Shown piece by piece: positions 57,491 through 64,000 of a stretch of 64,000 bases of DNA. Made by a program: the position numbers and the translations under genes. Under the pieces are notes generated by a model that worked only from the letters and a program-made list of their open reading frames with translations, was not told the origin of the DNA and ran no database searches. How positions within the stretch are numbered: the first letter of the stretch is position 1; every line of letters begins with the position of its first letter. The stretch is from Bradyrhizobium roseum (GTDB lineage: Bacteria; Pseudomonadota; Alphaproteobacteria; Rhizobiales; Xanthobacteraceae): the NCBI RefSeq assembly GCF_030413175.1, contig NZ_CP129212.1, forward strand, positions 4,154,001 through 4,218,000, given 5' to 3'.

Positions 57491-59107
57491 TTACAGCCGC
57501 GATGCCGCCGATATCTGCGCCAAGAGCGCGTCGCGGAGCTGGCGCTTCATCACCTTGCCGTTGGCGTTGCGCGGCAGCGGCTCCAGCCTGATATCCATGG
57601 TTTCCGGCACCTTGTAATCGGACAGCCGTTTCGCGCACCAAACACGAATCGTCTCGGCCTGCACCTCGTTTCGGGTCACCACGACGGCATGGACGCGCTC
57701 GCCCAGCACCGGGCACGCTTTGGCAATGATCGCGCTCTCGATCACATCGGGATGACCGGCAAGGACCGACTCGACCTCCGCCGAATAGATCTTCAAGCCG
57801 CCGCGATTGATCATGTCCTTCTGGCGATCGAAGACGCGGACGAAGTTCTCGGCATCGACTGAGCCGAGGTCGCCGGAACGCCAGAAGCCGGCCGTGAAAC
57901 TTTCGGCGGTCGCTTTCGGATTGTTCCAGTAGCCCTTGATGACCGAGGCGCTGTGGATCCAGATTTCGCCGATCTCGCCGCGCGGCAGTTCGCGCCCATT
58001 GGCGTCCATCACCACGATCTGCGCGCCCGGACACGGCAGGCCGACGCTGTCGATATGGCTGGCGGTCAATTCGCCGGGCATCATGGTCGAGGGCGACGTC
58101 GTCTCGGTCGCGCCGTAGCAGTTCGCCAGCTTCAGTCCGGGAATCTTCTGGTCGAGCTTTTCGATGGTGGCGACCGGCATCGGCGCGCCGCCGAAACCGC
58201 CGATCCGCCAGCTCGACAAATCGTAGCTGTCGAAATCCGGCTGCAGCAGGCAGAGATTATACATCGCCGGCACCATCACGGTGTAGGTGACGCGCTCGCA
58301 CGCCGCCAGCTTCAGATATTCGGCCGCCTTGAACTCCGGCATGACGATCAGCGCGCCGGCGCAGCGGACCATGGTCATGATGTTGGCGACCACGCCGGTG
58401 ACGTGGCCGAGCGGCACCGCGGCGATCGAGCGATCGGCTTCGGTCAGCTTCAGGCACGACACGAACACCATCGCCGAATGGATGATGTTGCAATGGGCGA
58501 GCATGGCGCCCTTGGGCTTGCCCGTGGTGCCGGACGTATAGAGGATCATCGCGGTGTCTTCTTCGCCGACCTCGACCGGCGCCGTCATCGGCGCGTTGTC
58601 GGCGAGTTCAGAGAAGCGTGAGCGATTGGGATCGTCGTCGACCGCGATCCGGTGCGCCACCTCGGGAATGTCGACCGCATCCGGCACGCGGTCGGCGAGT
58701 GCTGCCTCGTGGACCAGCAGCCGCGCCCCGCAATCGGTGAGCACATAGGCGATCTCGGGCCTTTGCTGGCGCGTCGACAGCAGCACCGTCACCAGCCCGG
58801 CATGCGCCGCGCCCAGCATCGTCAGCACGAACTCGGTCCGGTTGCCGAGCAGCACCGCGACGCGATCGCCGCGCCTGAGCCCGAGCTTGGCAAAACCCGC
58901 CGCGATCTGCGCCGAGCGCTGCGCGAGTTCGCGCCACGTCAGCCGCGCGTCGCCGCAGACCAGGGCCTCGCCATCGCCGTTCCGCGCCACCGCGTCCGCC
59001 ACCATCGCGGGAATACTGTTGGGCCGCTCACAAAAGGCCGGAACAACACGGTCGCCGAAGCGGGGCTCGAGCCGCATCGCCGGAATGGAGTGCTGCGACC
59101 AGTCCAT
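57491..59107 (-). CDS. class I adenylate-forming acyl-CoA ligase
   Basis: A 538-residue ligase of the ANL superfamily. ATP and core motifs are LYTSGTTGKPKG, YGATETT, SGDLGSVDAENFV and DRQKDMINRGGLKI, with the C-terminal catalytic Lys in PRNANGKVMKRQL. It probably activates a medium- or long-chain acid to its CoA ester. TAAGGGG precedes the start, 10 bases after panB. The nnrU-like gene, panB and this ligase form one series. Confidence 0.92.
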   Translation of the reverse strand: MDWSQHSIPAMRLEPRFGDRVVPAFCERPNSIPAMVADAVARNGDGEALVCGDARLTWRELAQRSAQIAAGFAKLGLRRGDRVAVLLGNRTEFVLTMLGAAHAGLVTVLLSTRQQRPEIAYVLTDCGARLLVHEAALADRVPDAVDIPEVAHRIAVDDDPNRSRFSELADNAPMTAPVEVGEEDTAMILYTSGTTGKPKGAMLAHCNIIHSAMVFVSCLKLTEADRSIAAVPLGHVTGVVANIMTMVRCAGALIVMPEFKAAEYLKLAACERVTYTVMVPAMYNLCLLQPDFDSYDLSSWRIGGFGGAPMPVATIEKLDQKIPGLKLANCYGATETTSPSTMMPGELTASHIDSVGLPCPGAQIVVMDANGRELPRGEIGEIWIHSASVIKGYWNNPKATAESFTAGFWRSGDLGSVDAENFVRVFDRQKDMINRGGLKIYSAEVESVLAGHPDVIESAIIAKACPVLGERVHAVVVTRNEVQAETIRVWCAKRLSDYKVPETMDIRLEPLPRNANGKVMKRQLRDALLAQISAASRL

Positions 59108-59117
59108 GGCGCGCCCC

Positions 59118-59939
59118 TTAGTTCTTTTTCATCTCGTAGACGTGCTCGGGCCCCGGGAAAGCGCGCGAGCGCACGTCGCTGGCATAGCCCTGTACCGCGG
59201 CTTCGATCGCGGGGCCGAGCTCGCCGTAGCGGCAGACGAATTTCGGCGTCCGCGGCGACAGGCCGAGCATGTCCTCCAGCACCAGCACCTGCCCGTCGCA
59301 GGCGACGCTGGCGCCGATGCCGATGGTGGGGATAGCAATGGTCTCAGTGATCCTGCGCGCCAGCGGCTCGGCGACCGCCTCGACCACGACCGAAAACGCC
59401 CCGGCATCCGAGATCGCCTGGGCATCATTCAGGATCGGGTCCCAGCTGCCCTCGTCACGCCCTTGCGCGCGGAACGAACCGAGCGTGTTGATCGATTGCG
59501 GCGTCAGTCCGATATGGCCCATCACGGGCACCCCGCGCTCGGACAGGAAGGCGACGGTTTCCGCCATTCGCACCCCGCCTTCGAGCTTCACCGCGCCGCA
59601 ATGGGTCTCCTTCAATATCCGCACCGCGGAATGAAACGCCTGCTCCTTCGAGGCCTCGTAGGAACCGAACGGCATGTCCACCACGACCAGGGCATGCTGC
59701 GAGCCGCGCATCACTGCATGTCCCTGCAGAATCATCATATCGAGGGTGACAGGCACGGTGGTCTCGAAACCGTGCATGACGTTGCCAAGGGAATCGCCGA
59801 CCAGGATGACGTCGCAGTGCCGGTCGACCAGCGCTGCGGTATGCGCGTGGTAGGAGGTCAGCATCACGATCGGGTCGCCGTTCTTGCGCGCGCGGATGTC
59901 CGGCGCGGTCTTGCGCTTGATGGCCGACTGAACAGACAT
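59118..59939 (-). CDS. panB: ketopantoate hydroxymethyltransferase
   Basis: A 273-residue PanB that makes ketopantoate from 2-oxoisovalerate for coenzyme A synthesis. Motifs are [44 protein letters not shown] and the catalytic VVEAV segment. GGAG precedes the start at 59939, which is one base after the end of the NnrU gene. Confidence 0.96.
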   Translation of the reverse strand: MSVQSAIKRKTAPDIRARKNGDPIVMLTSYHAHTAALVDRHCDVILVGDSLGNVMHGFETTVPVTLDMMILQGHAVMRGSQHALVVVDMPFGSYEASKEQAFHSAVRILKETHCGAVKLEGGVRMAETVAFLSERGVPVMGHIGLTPQSINTLGSFRAQGRDEGSWDPILNDAQAISDAGAFSVVVEAVAEPLARRITETIAIPTIGIGASVACDGQVLVLEDMLGLSPRTPKFVCRYGELGPAIEAAVQGYASDVRSRAFPGPEHVYEMKKN

Positions 59940-59940
59940 G

Positions 59941-60525
59941 CTAGGCTCCAACCACGGGGACGCCGATCACGACCGGATGGAACGCGAATGCGAGCGCCAG
60001 ATAGGCGACGAGGCCGACCGCGATCGCGATCAGGTCGTTGCCGGGGCCACCGACGGGAATCGGCGGAGCGCCGGCGTCGGTACGGGATTTCAGCGAGATG
60101 CGGTCAAAAACCGCCCAGGCGAGGAACGAGCCGAACAGGATGATCGAGCCGAGATCGCCGTTGGCGAGCAGATGCGTCGCGGCCCACAGCTTGATGCCCG
60201 TCAGCATCGGATGCTTGAGCGTCGTATAGATCCGGCCGCGGATATAGGACGCAACCACCATGATGACGGCGGGCAGCATCAGGGCGACCGCGATGTGCCT
60301 GAACGCCGTCGGCGGGGTCCAGACGTCGATCCAGCCGGTCGCGCGATATTTGGAAAAACCCCAGATGATCAGCGCCAGGCCGACGAGCGAGGCCACCGAA
60401 TAGCCGATCTTGTAGCCGCCCTCGCCGGTCGCGGCGATCACCTGTGCGCGGAGCTTTCGCTGGGTGGTGAGCGTGTGGACACCGAAGAACAGGAGCAAAC
60501 CCAGGATCATCACCAGCAGTCCCAT
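59941..60525 (-). CDS. NnrU family membrane protein
   Basis: A 194-residue protein with about six membrane helices and the family pattern ([20 protein letters not shown], then [20 protein letters not shown]). NnrU was named in nitric-oxide/nitrite reductase clusters, where its role is unclear; no denitrification genes are near here. It ends one base before panB and is probably co-transcribed with it. Confidence 0.85.
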   Translation of the reverse strand: MGLLVMILGLLLFFGVHTLTTQRKLRAQVIAATGEGGYKIGYSVASLVGLALIIWGFSKYRATGWIDVWTPPTAFRHIAVALMLPAVIMVVASYIRGRIYTTLKHPMLTGIKLWAATHLLANGDLGSIILFGSFLAWAVFDRISLKSRTDAGAPPIPVGGPGNDLIAIAVGLVAYLALAFAFHPVVIGVPVVGA

Positions 60526-60610
60526 GATGTCGCTCCCGTTGCTCGGCTGATTTCCTCGTCTATTCGCGTATCATTTTACGGGCTTGGTGCGCAATGCGCC
60601 AAGAGGCGCC

Positions 60611-61213
60611 TCACGGTTTGCCGGCCTGACGACCGAGGTCGCGATTGTCGACGTAGCGGATGGCGATCGGCCGGCCTGCCAGCGCGCCGCCCAATCCGCC
60701 GGTGAATTTGAGAGGCATGCAGGCCGAAAGCGAGGCGTTGATCGCTTTCAGATAGGTGTCACGGGTGTCGCTGGGGATGCCGGCCGTGGCGTAGGTCACG
60801 CGGGGGGCGGCGATGATTTCGCCTGTCCGTTTGAAGCTGAAGCGGACCGACATCTGCATGCCTTCGCGCGCCATATCGGGTGGCGGCGGCGACCAGCACG
60901 AGCGCAACGCCGCAAACAGGTCCCCGATCGTATCGAGATCGTGGTCGGGCTTGCGGTATTTCGCGGCCTGGTCCGGTGGCGGCACGCTTTCGATCGTGAG
61001 TTGCAGGTTCTGTCCGGTGGGATAATCGATCTCGGGAATGCACGGACCATCATTGAACACGCTGCAGAACGACGGCGTGCACGGCTGGCCATCGAGCACG
61101 CTGCAGGGCGCGTGCGCAAACGGCGTGGCGTCGATCTGCCGCCGCGACTGGGCGGTGGCGGCGCTTGTGCCGACGAACAGGGCGATCAGGCAGGCGATGA
61201 TGCACCGAAACAT
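60611..61213 (-). CDS. secreted protein of unknown function with Cys-rich N-terminus
   Basis: A 200-residue exported protein. The signal peptide ends near residue 22 (SAATA/Q). Cys-containing repeats of the form PCSVLDGQPC, FCSVFNDGPC follow, then a domain ending in LKFTGGLGGALAGRPIAIRY, which resembles the C-terminal TonB-like fold (MPLKF...RPIAIRY). It may bind a membrane partner; the function is not known. Confidence 0.65.
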   Translation of the reverse strand: MFRCIIACLIALFVGTSAATAQSRRQIDATPFAHAPCSVLDGQPCTPSFCSVFNDGPCIPEIDYPTGQNLQLTIESVPPPDQAAKYRKPDHDLDTIGDLFAALRSCWSPPPPDMAREGMQMSVRFSFKRTGEIIAAPRVTYATAGIPSDTRDTYLKAINASLSACMPLKFTGGLGGALAGRPIAIRYVDNRDLGRQAGKP

Positions 61214-61310
61214 GCGGCAATCCCTGGACACGGTCTAACAAACGTGATGCCGGCTTTGGCCGGTATCAAGGCAGGCGCGTTCACTTCCCCGCGTTCGGGG
61301 CGGCCCCACT

Positions 61311-61414
61311 ATCGTCCGGCTTGACCGGACGATCCAGTATTCCAGAGACGGGAGTGGTCAACCGAGAGGCCGCAGCGTACTGGGTCCCCCGCTTTCGCGG
61401 AGGACGACAGCGGA
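61311..61414. repeat. palindromic repeat between prfC and a secreted-protein gene
   Basis: ATCGTCCGG (61311-61319) and CCGGACGAT (61325-61333) form a perfect 9-bp hairpin with a 5-base loop. CCAGTA (61334-61339) and TACTGG (61378-61383) form a second arm pair, and a short CCCGC-GCGG hairpin follows. It matches a type I recall as frequent in Bradyrhizobium. It can serve as a transcription end for prfC. Confidence 0.6.
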
Positions 61415-61439
61415 GGGGCGCGGGGCACCGCGGGCCGCC

Positions 61440-63059
61440 TCACGCCTTTTTCTTCACGTCCTTGACGTTGGAAAAATTGATGCCCTCGGCCCGCTCACGG
61501 GTGTAGCCGAGATAGAATTCGTTCTTGGCCATGAACACCGGATCGCCGTCGACGTCGTCGGCGATGCCGGAGCCGTTGGCGGCGATGAAGGTGTCGAGTT
61601 TCTTGCGGTCGTCGGAAGAGACCCAGCGCGCCAATTGAAATTCCGAGACCTCGAATTCCACCGGCAGCGAGTATTCCGCATCGAGGCGTGCCTTGAGCAC
61701 GTCAAGCTGCAGCGGGCCGACGACGCCGACCAGCGCCGGCGCGCCGTCGCGCGGCCGGAACACCTGCACGACGCCCTCTTCCGACATCTGCTGCAGGGCT
61801 TCCTTCAGCTTCTTGGCCTTCATCGCATCCGTCAGGCGCACGCGGCGGACGATTTCCGGCGCAAAGCTGGGAACGCCGACAAAGGTGATGTCCTCACCTT
61901 CCGTCAGCGTATCGCCGATCCGCAAGGTGCCGTGGTTCGGGATGCCGACAACATCGCCGGCATACGCCTCGTCGGCCACTGAACGGTCCTGCGCGAAGAA
62001 GAATTGCGGGCTCGACAGGCTCATGTTCTTGCCGGTCCGCACCAGCTTGGCCTTCATGCCGCGACTGAGCTTGCCCGAGCACAGCCGCGCAAAGGCGATA
62101 CGGTCGCGGTGGTTGGGATCCATGTTGGCCTGGATCTTGAACACGAACGCGCTCATGCGCGGCTCGGCCGCCTCGACCTTGCGCAGATTGGATTCCTGCG
62201 CGCGCGGCGGCGGTGCGAACTTGCCGAGGCCTTCCAGCAGGTCGCCGACGCCGAAATTGCGCAGCGCGCTGCCGAAATAGACCGGCGTCAGATGGCCCTC
62301 GCGAAACGCCTCCAGCTCGAACGGCTTGCAGGCTTCGGAGACCAGCGCGAGTTCGTCCTTGATTTCGCCAACGTCGAGGTTGGCGTTGCGCCCGGCGAGA
62401 TCGGCGATGTCGATCTGCTCGGTCGCGCCGGTCTTGGCGCCGCCGCCTTCGAGCAGTCGCACGCCGCCATTGACGACATCGTAGGTGCCGAGGAAATCGC
62501 GGCCGCGACCGACCGGCCAGGTCATCGGCGTGGTGTCGAGCGCCAGCGTCTTCTCGATCTCGTCCAGCAGGTCGAACGTATCGCGGCTCTCGCGGTCCAT
62601 CTTGTTGATGAAGGTGATGATCGGAATGTCGCGCAGCCGGCACACTTCGAACAGTTTTCGGGTGCGTGCCTCGATGCCCTTGGCCGCGTCGATCACCATC
62701 ACCGCGGAATCGACCGCCGTCAGCGTGCGATAAGTGTCCTCGGAAAAGTCCTCGTGACCTGGCGTATCCAGCAGGTTGAAGACGAGGTCCTGGAACTCGA
62801 ACGTCATCACCGAGGTCACGACCGAGATGCCGCGCTCGCGCTCGATCTTCATCCAGTCGGAGCGGGTGTTGCGACGCTCGCCCTTGGCCTTGACCTGCCC
62901 CGCCAGATTGATCGCGCCGCCGAACAGCAGCAGCTTTTCGGTCAGCGTGGTCTTGCCGGCGTCCGGATGGGAAATGATCGCAAACGTGCGCCGCCGCGCC
63001 ACTTCATCGGCAAGCGGCGAGCGGGACGGCGATTCGGCATTGATGACGATGTCGGACAT
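61440..63059 (-). CDS. prfC: peptide chain release factor 3
   Basis: A 539-residue GTPase that removes RF1 and RF2 from the ribosome after termination. G motifs are SHPDAGKTTLTEK, the DTPGHEDFSED switch, and NKMDRE. The later domains have the RF3 segment SALRNFGVGDLLEGL. The start at 63059 (MSDIVINAE) was chosen over an in-frame ATG 13 codons upstream, which lacks family resemblance. Confidence 0.96.
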   Translation of the reverse strand: MSDIVINAESPSRSPLADEVARRRTFAIISHPDAGKTTLTEKLLLFGGAINLAGQVKAKGERRNTRSDWMKIERERGISVVTSVMTFEFQDLVFNLLDTPGHEDFSEDTYRTLTAVDSAVMVIDAAKGIEARTRKLFEVCRLRDIPIITFINKMDRESRDTFDLLDEIEKTLALDTTPMTWPVGRGRDFLGTYDVVNGGVRLLEGGGAKTGATEQIDIADLAGRNANLDVGEIKDELALVSEACKPFELEAFREGHLTPVYFGSALRNFGVGDLLEGLGKFAPPPRAQESNLRKVEAAEPRMSAFVFKIQANMDPNHRDRIAFARLCSGKLSRGMKAKLVRTGKNMSLSSPQFFFAQDRSVADEAYAGDVVGIPNHGTLRIGDTLTEGEDITFVGVPSFAPEIVRRVRLTDAMKAKKLKEALQQMSEEGVVQVFRPRDGAPALVGVVGPLQLDVLKARLDAEYSLPVEFEVSEFQLARWVSSDDRKKLDTFIAANGSGIADDVDGDPVFMAKNEFYLGYTRERAEGINFSNVKDVKKKA

Positions 63060-63148
63060 GAGGCACGAGCGTTTGGCAGGGAAATTTGGGCTAATCAAGC
63101 CTCATTTGGTGATTGTGGAACCCGCTCACCAGCCCCATATCGCCGTGT

Positions 63149-63209
63149 GGAAGGACGACCTTCCTTTTCACGGCATTTTGGCGGGGACGGCCCTGCCCGG
63201 TTTGGAGGG
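63149..63209 (+). promoter_or_regulatory. guanidine-II riboswitch (mini-ykkC)
   Basis: Two hairpins with ACGR loops, the hallmark of the guanidine-II class. P1 pairs GGAAGG (63149-63154) with CCTTCC (63159-63164) around ACGA. P2 pairs GCGGGG (63181-63186) with CCCTGC (63191-63196), with one G-U, around ACGG. A 16-base linker joins them. The ribosome site GGAGGG (63204-63209) lies seven bases after P2, so guanidine binding would free it for translation of sugE. The next gene is the expected target. Confidence 0.88.
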
Positions 63210-63214
63210 TCGTG

Positions 63215-63538
63215 ATGGCGTGGGCTGTGTTGTTTGCCGCAGGTCTGCTCGAAATCGGTTGGGCCATCGGTCTCAAATACACCGAAGGTTTTACGCGTCT
63301 GATACCGTCGGTGCTCACGCTGGCGGCGATGACCGGGAGCATCGTCCTGCTCGGCCTCGCCCTGAAAACGCTGCCGATCGGAACGGCTTACGCGGTCTGG
63401 ACCGGTATTGGTGCGGTCGGGACGGCGATCCTCGGCATCGCCCTGTTCGGCGAGCCTGCCACGCTTGCCCGCCTCGCCTGCATCGGACTGATCGTGGCAG
63501 GCATCCTCGGGCTCAAACTCGTCAGCGGATCAGCGTAG
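63215..63538 (+). CDS. sugE: guanidinium exporter of the SMR family
   Basis: A 107-residue four-helix small multidrug resistance protein. It starts [20 protein letters not shown], with the essential membrane Glu13 (LLEIGW), then [20 protein letters not shown] and ends LVSGSA. SugE/Gdx members export guanidinium in exchange for protons. The guanidine-II riboswitch directly upstream makes that substrate very likely here. Confidence 0.93.
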   Translation: MAWAVLFAAGLLEIGWAIGLKYTEGFTRLIPSVLTLAAMTGSIVLLGLALKTLPIGTAYAVWTGIGAVGTAILGIALFGEPATLARLACIGLIVAGILGLKLVSGSA

Positions 63539-64000
63539 CAACTGCACCGCCCAGTAGGTCAGCGCCGCCACGATGGCGGACGCCGGAATGGTGATCACCC
63601 AGGCGTAGACGATCGAACTCGCCACGTTCCAGCGGACCGCCGAAACCCGCCGCGCTGCGCCGACGCCGACGATGGCGCCGGTAATGGTATGGGTCGTGGA
63701 GACGGGAATCCCCAGATAGGTCGCCATGAACAGCGTCGCCGCCCCGCCGGTCTCGGCGCAAAAACCCTGCATCGGCGTCAGCTTGGTGATCCGCAGCCCC
63801 ATGGTGCGGACGATCCGCCAGCCGCCCATCAGCGTGCCCAGCCCCATCGCGGCCTGGCAGGAGATCACGACCCAGAACGGAATGCTGAATTCGCTGCCGA
63901 GATGCCCTTGCGAGTACAGCAGGACGGCGATGATGCCCATGGTCTTCTGCGCGTCGTTGCCGCCATGGCCGAGCGAATAGAGTGAGGCCGAGACGAATTG
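63530..64000 (-). CDS. inorganic phosphate transporter, PiT family (partial)
   Basis: The C-terminal 156 residues of a PiT permease; the gene runs off the window. The repeat motif [16 protein letters not shown] near the window edge, then [20 protein letters not shown] and [20 protein letters not shown], identify the C-terminal half. Such permeases take up phosphate with protons or sodium. Its stop lies within the 3' end of sugE, so the two convergent genes overlap by 9 bases. Confidence 0.9.
   Translation of the reverse strand, partial: QFVSASLYSLGHGGNDAQKTMGIIAVLLYSQGHLGSEFSIPFWVVISCQAAMGLGTLMGGWRIVRTMGLRITKLTPMQGFCAETGGAATLFMATYLGIPVSTTHTITGAIVGVGAARRVSAVRWNVASSIVYAWVITIPASAIVAALTYWAVQLLR

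Overview
The window is GC-rich chromosomal DNA from an alphaproteobacterium of the Bradyrhizobium / Nitrobacteraceae type. This rests on the order of core genes (lptF-lptG-lptD-surA-pdxA-rsmA; fabD-fabG-acpP-fabF-mltG-yicC-gmk; rpsF-rpsR-DUF2232-rplI-dnaB-alr; radA-cvpA-purF), a DUF6894 protein, a good match to the EcfG general-stress promoter, and several families of short palindromic repeats that I recall as typical of Bradyrhizobium. No tRNA, rRNA, CRISPR array, insertion sequence or prophage was seen. Assignments come from reading translations and motifs by eye; no database search was run.

Layout. 1-3353: the end of an unknown gene, a flavin disulfide reductase, a secreted cupin and an MFS exporter. 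3374-13388: pepA-holC on the minus strand, divergent from the envelope operon lptF-lptG-lptD-surA, which runs into pdxA and rsmA. 13418-16848: a zinc alcohol dehydrogenase, then an accessory stretch of small genes (two hydrophobic microproteins, a DUF6894 protein, a hydrophilic 52-residue protein, a one-helix protein, a zinc-ribbon protein behind an EcfG-like promoter, a small secreted protein), a decayed second copy of the dehydrogenase 3' end and a candidate small RNA. 17119-20932: a secreted caspase-like protease followed by two tandem secreted paralogues and a membrane-anchored protein with an Arg-rich tail. 20955-29517 (minus strand): gmk, yicC, mltG, the fatty-acid synthesis genes, and a TetR-regulated fatty-acid desaturase with a clear palindromic operator.

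29630-38566: ribosomal proteins S6, S18 and L9, a DUF2232 membrane protein, a TetR-thioesterase pair, a secreted c-type-haem protein with a long disordered tail, dnaB and alr. 38607-47176: a Cys-rich secreted protein, exonuclease III, a fused membrane/spermidine-synthase protein, a cupin, a TauE/SafE permease, a membrane adenylate cyclase and radA. 47342-55777: cvpA, purF, an SDR, a stand-alone ABC binding protein, an MFS exporter overlapping der, a lipoprotein and a YfgM-like protein. 56020-64000: secreted and small unknown proteins, an acyl-CoA ligase/panB/NnrU cluster, prfC, a guanidine exporter (sugE/gdx) behind a textbook guanidine-II riboswitch, and a truncated PiT phosphate transporter.

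Most of the window is housekeeping. The best material for follow-up is the guanidine-II riboswitch, the caspase plus tandem secreted paralogues, the small-gene and small-RNA stretch at 14.5-16.5 kb, the two TetR operators and the dispersed palindromic elements.
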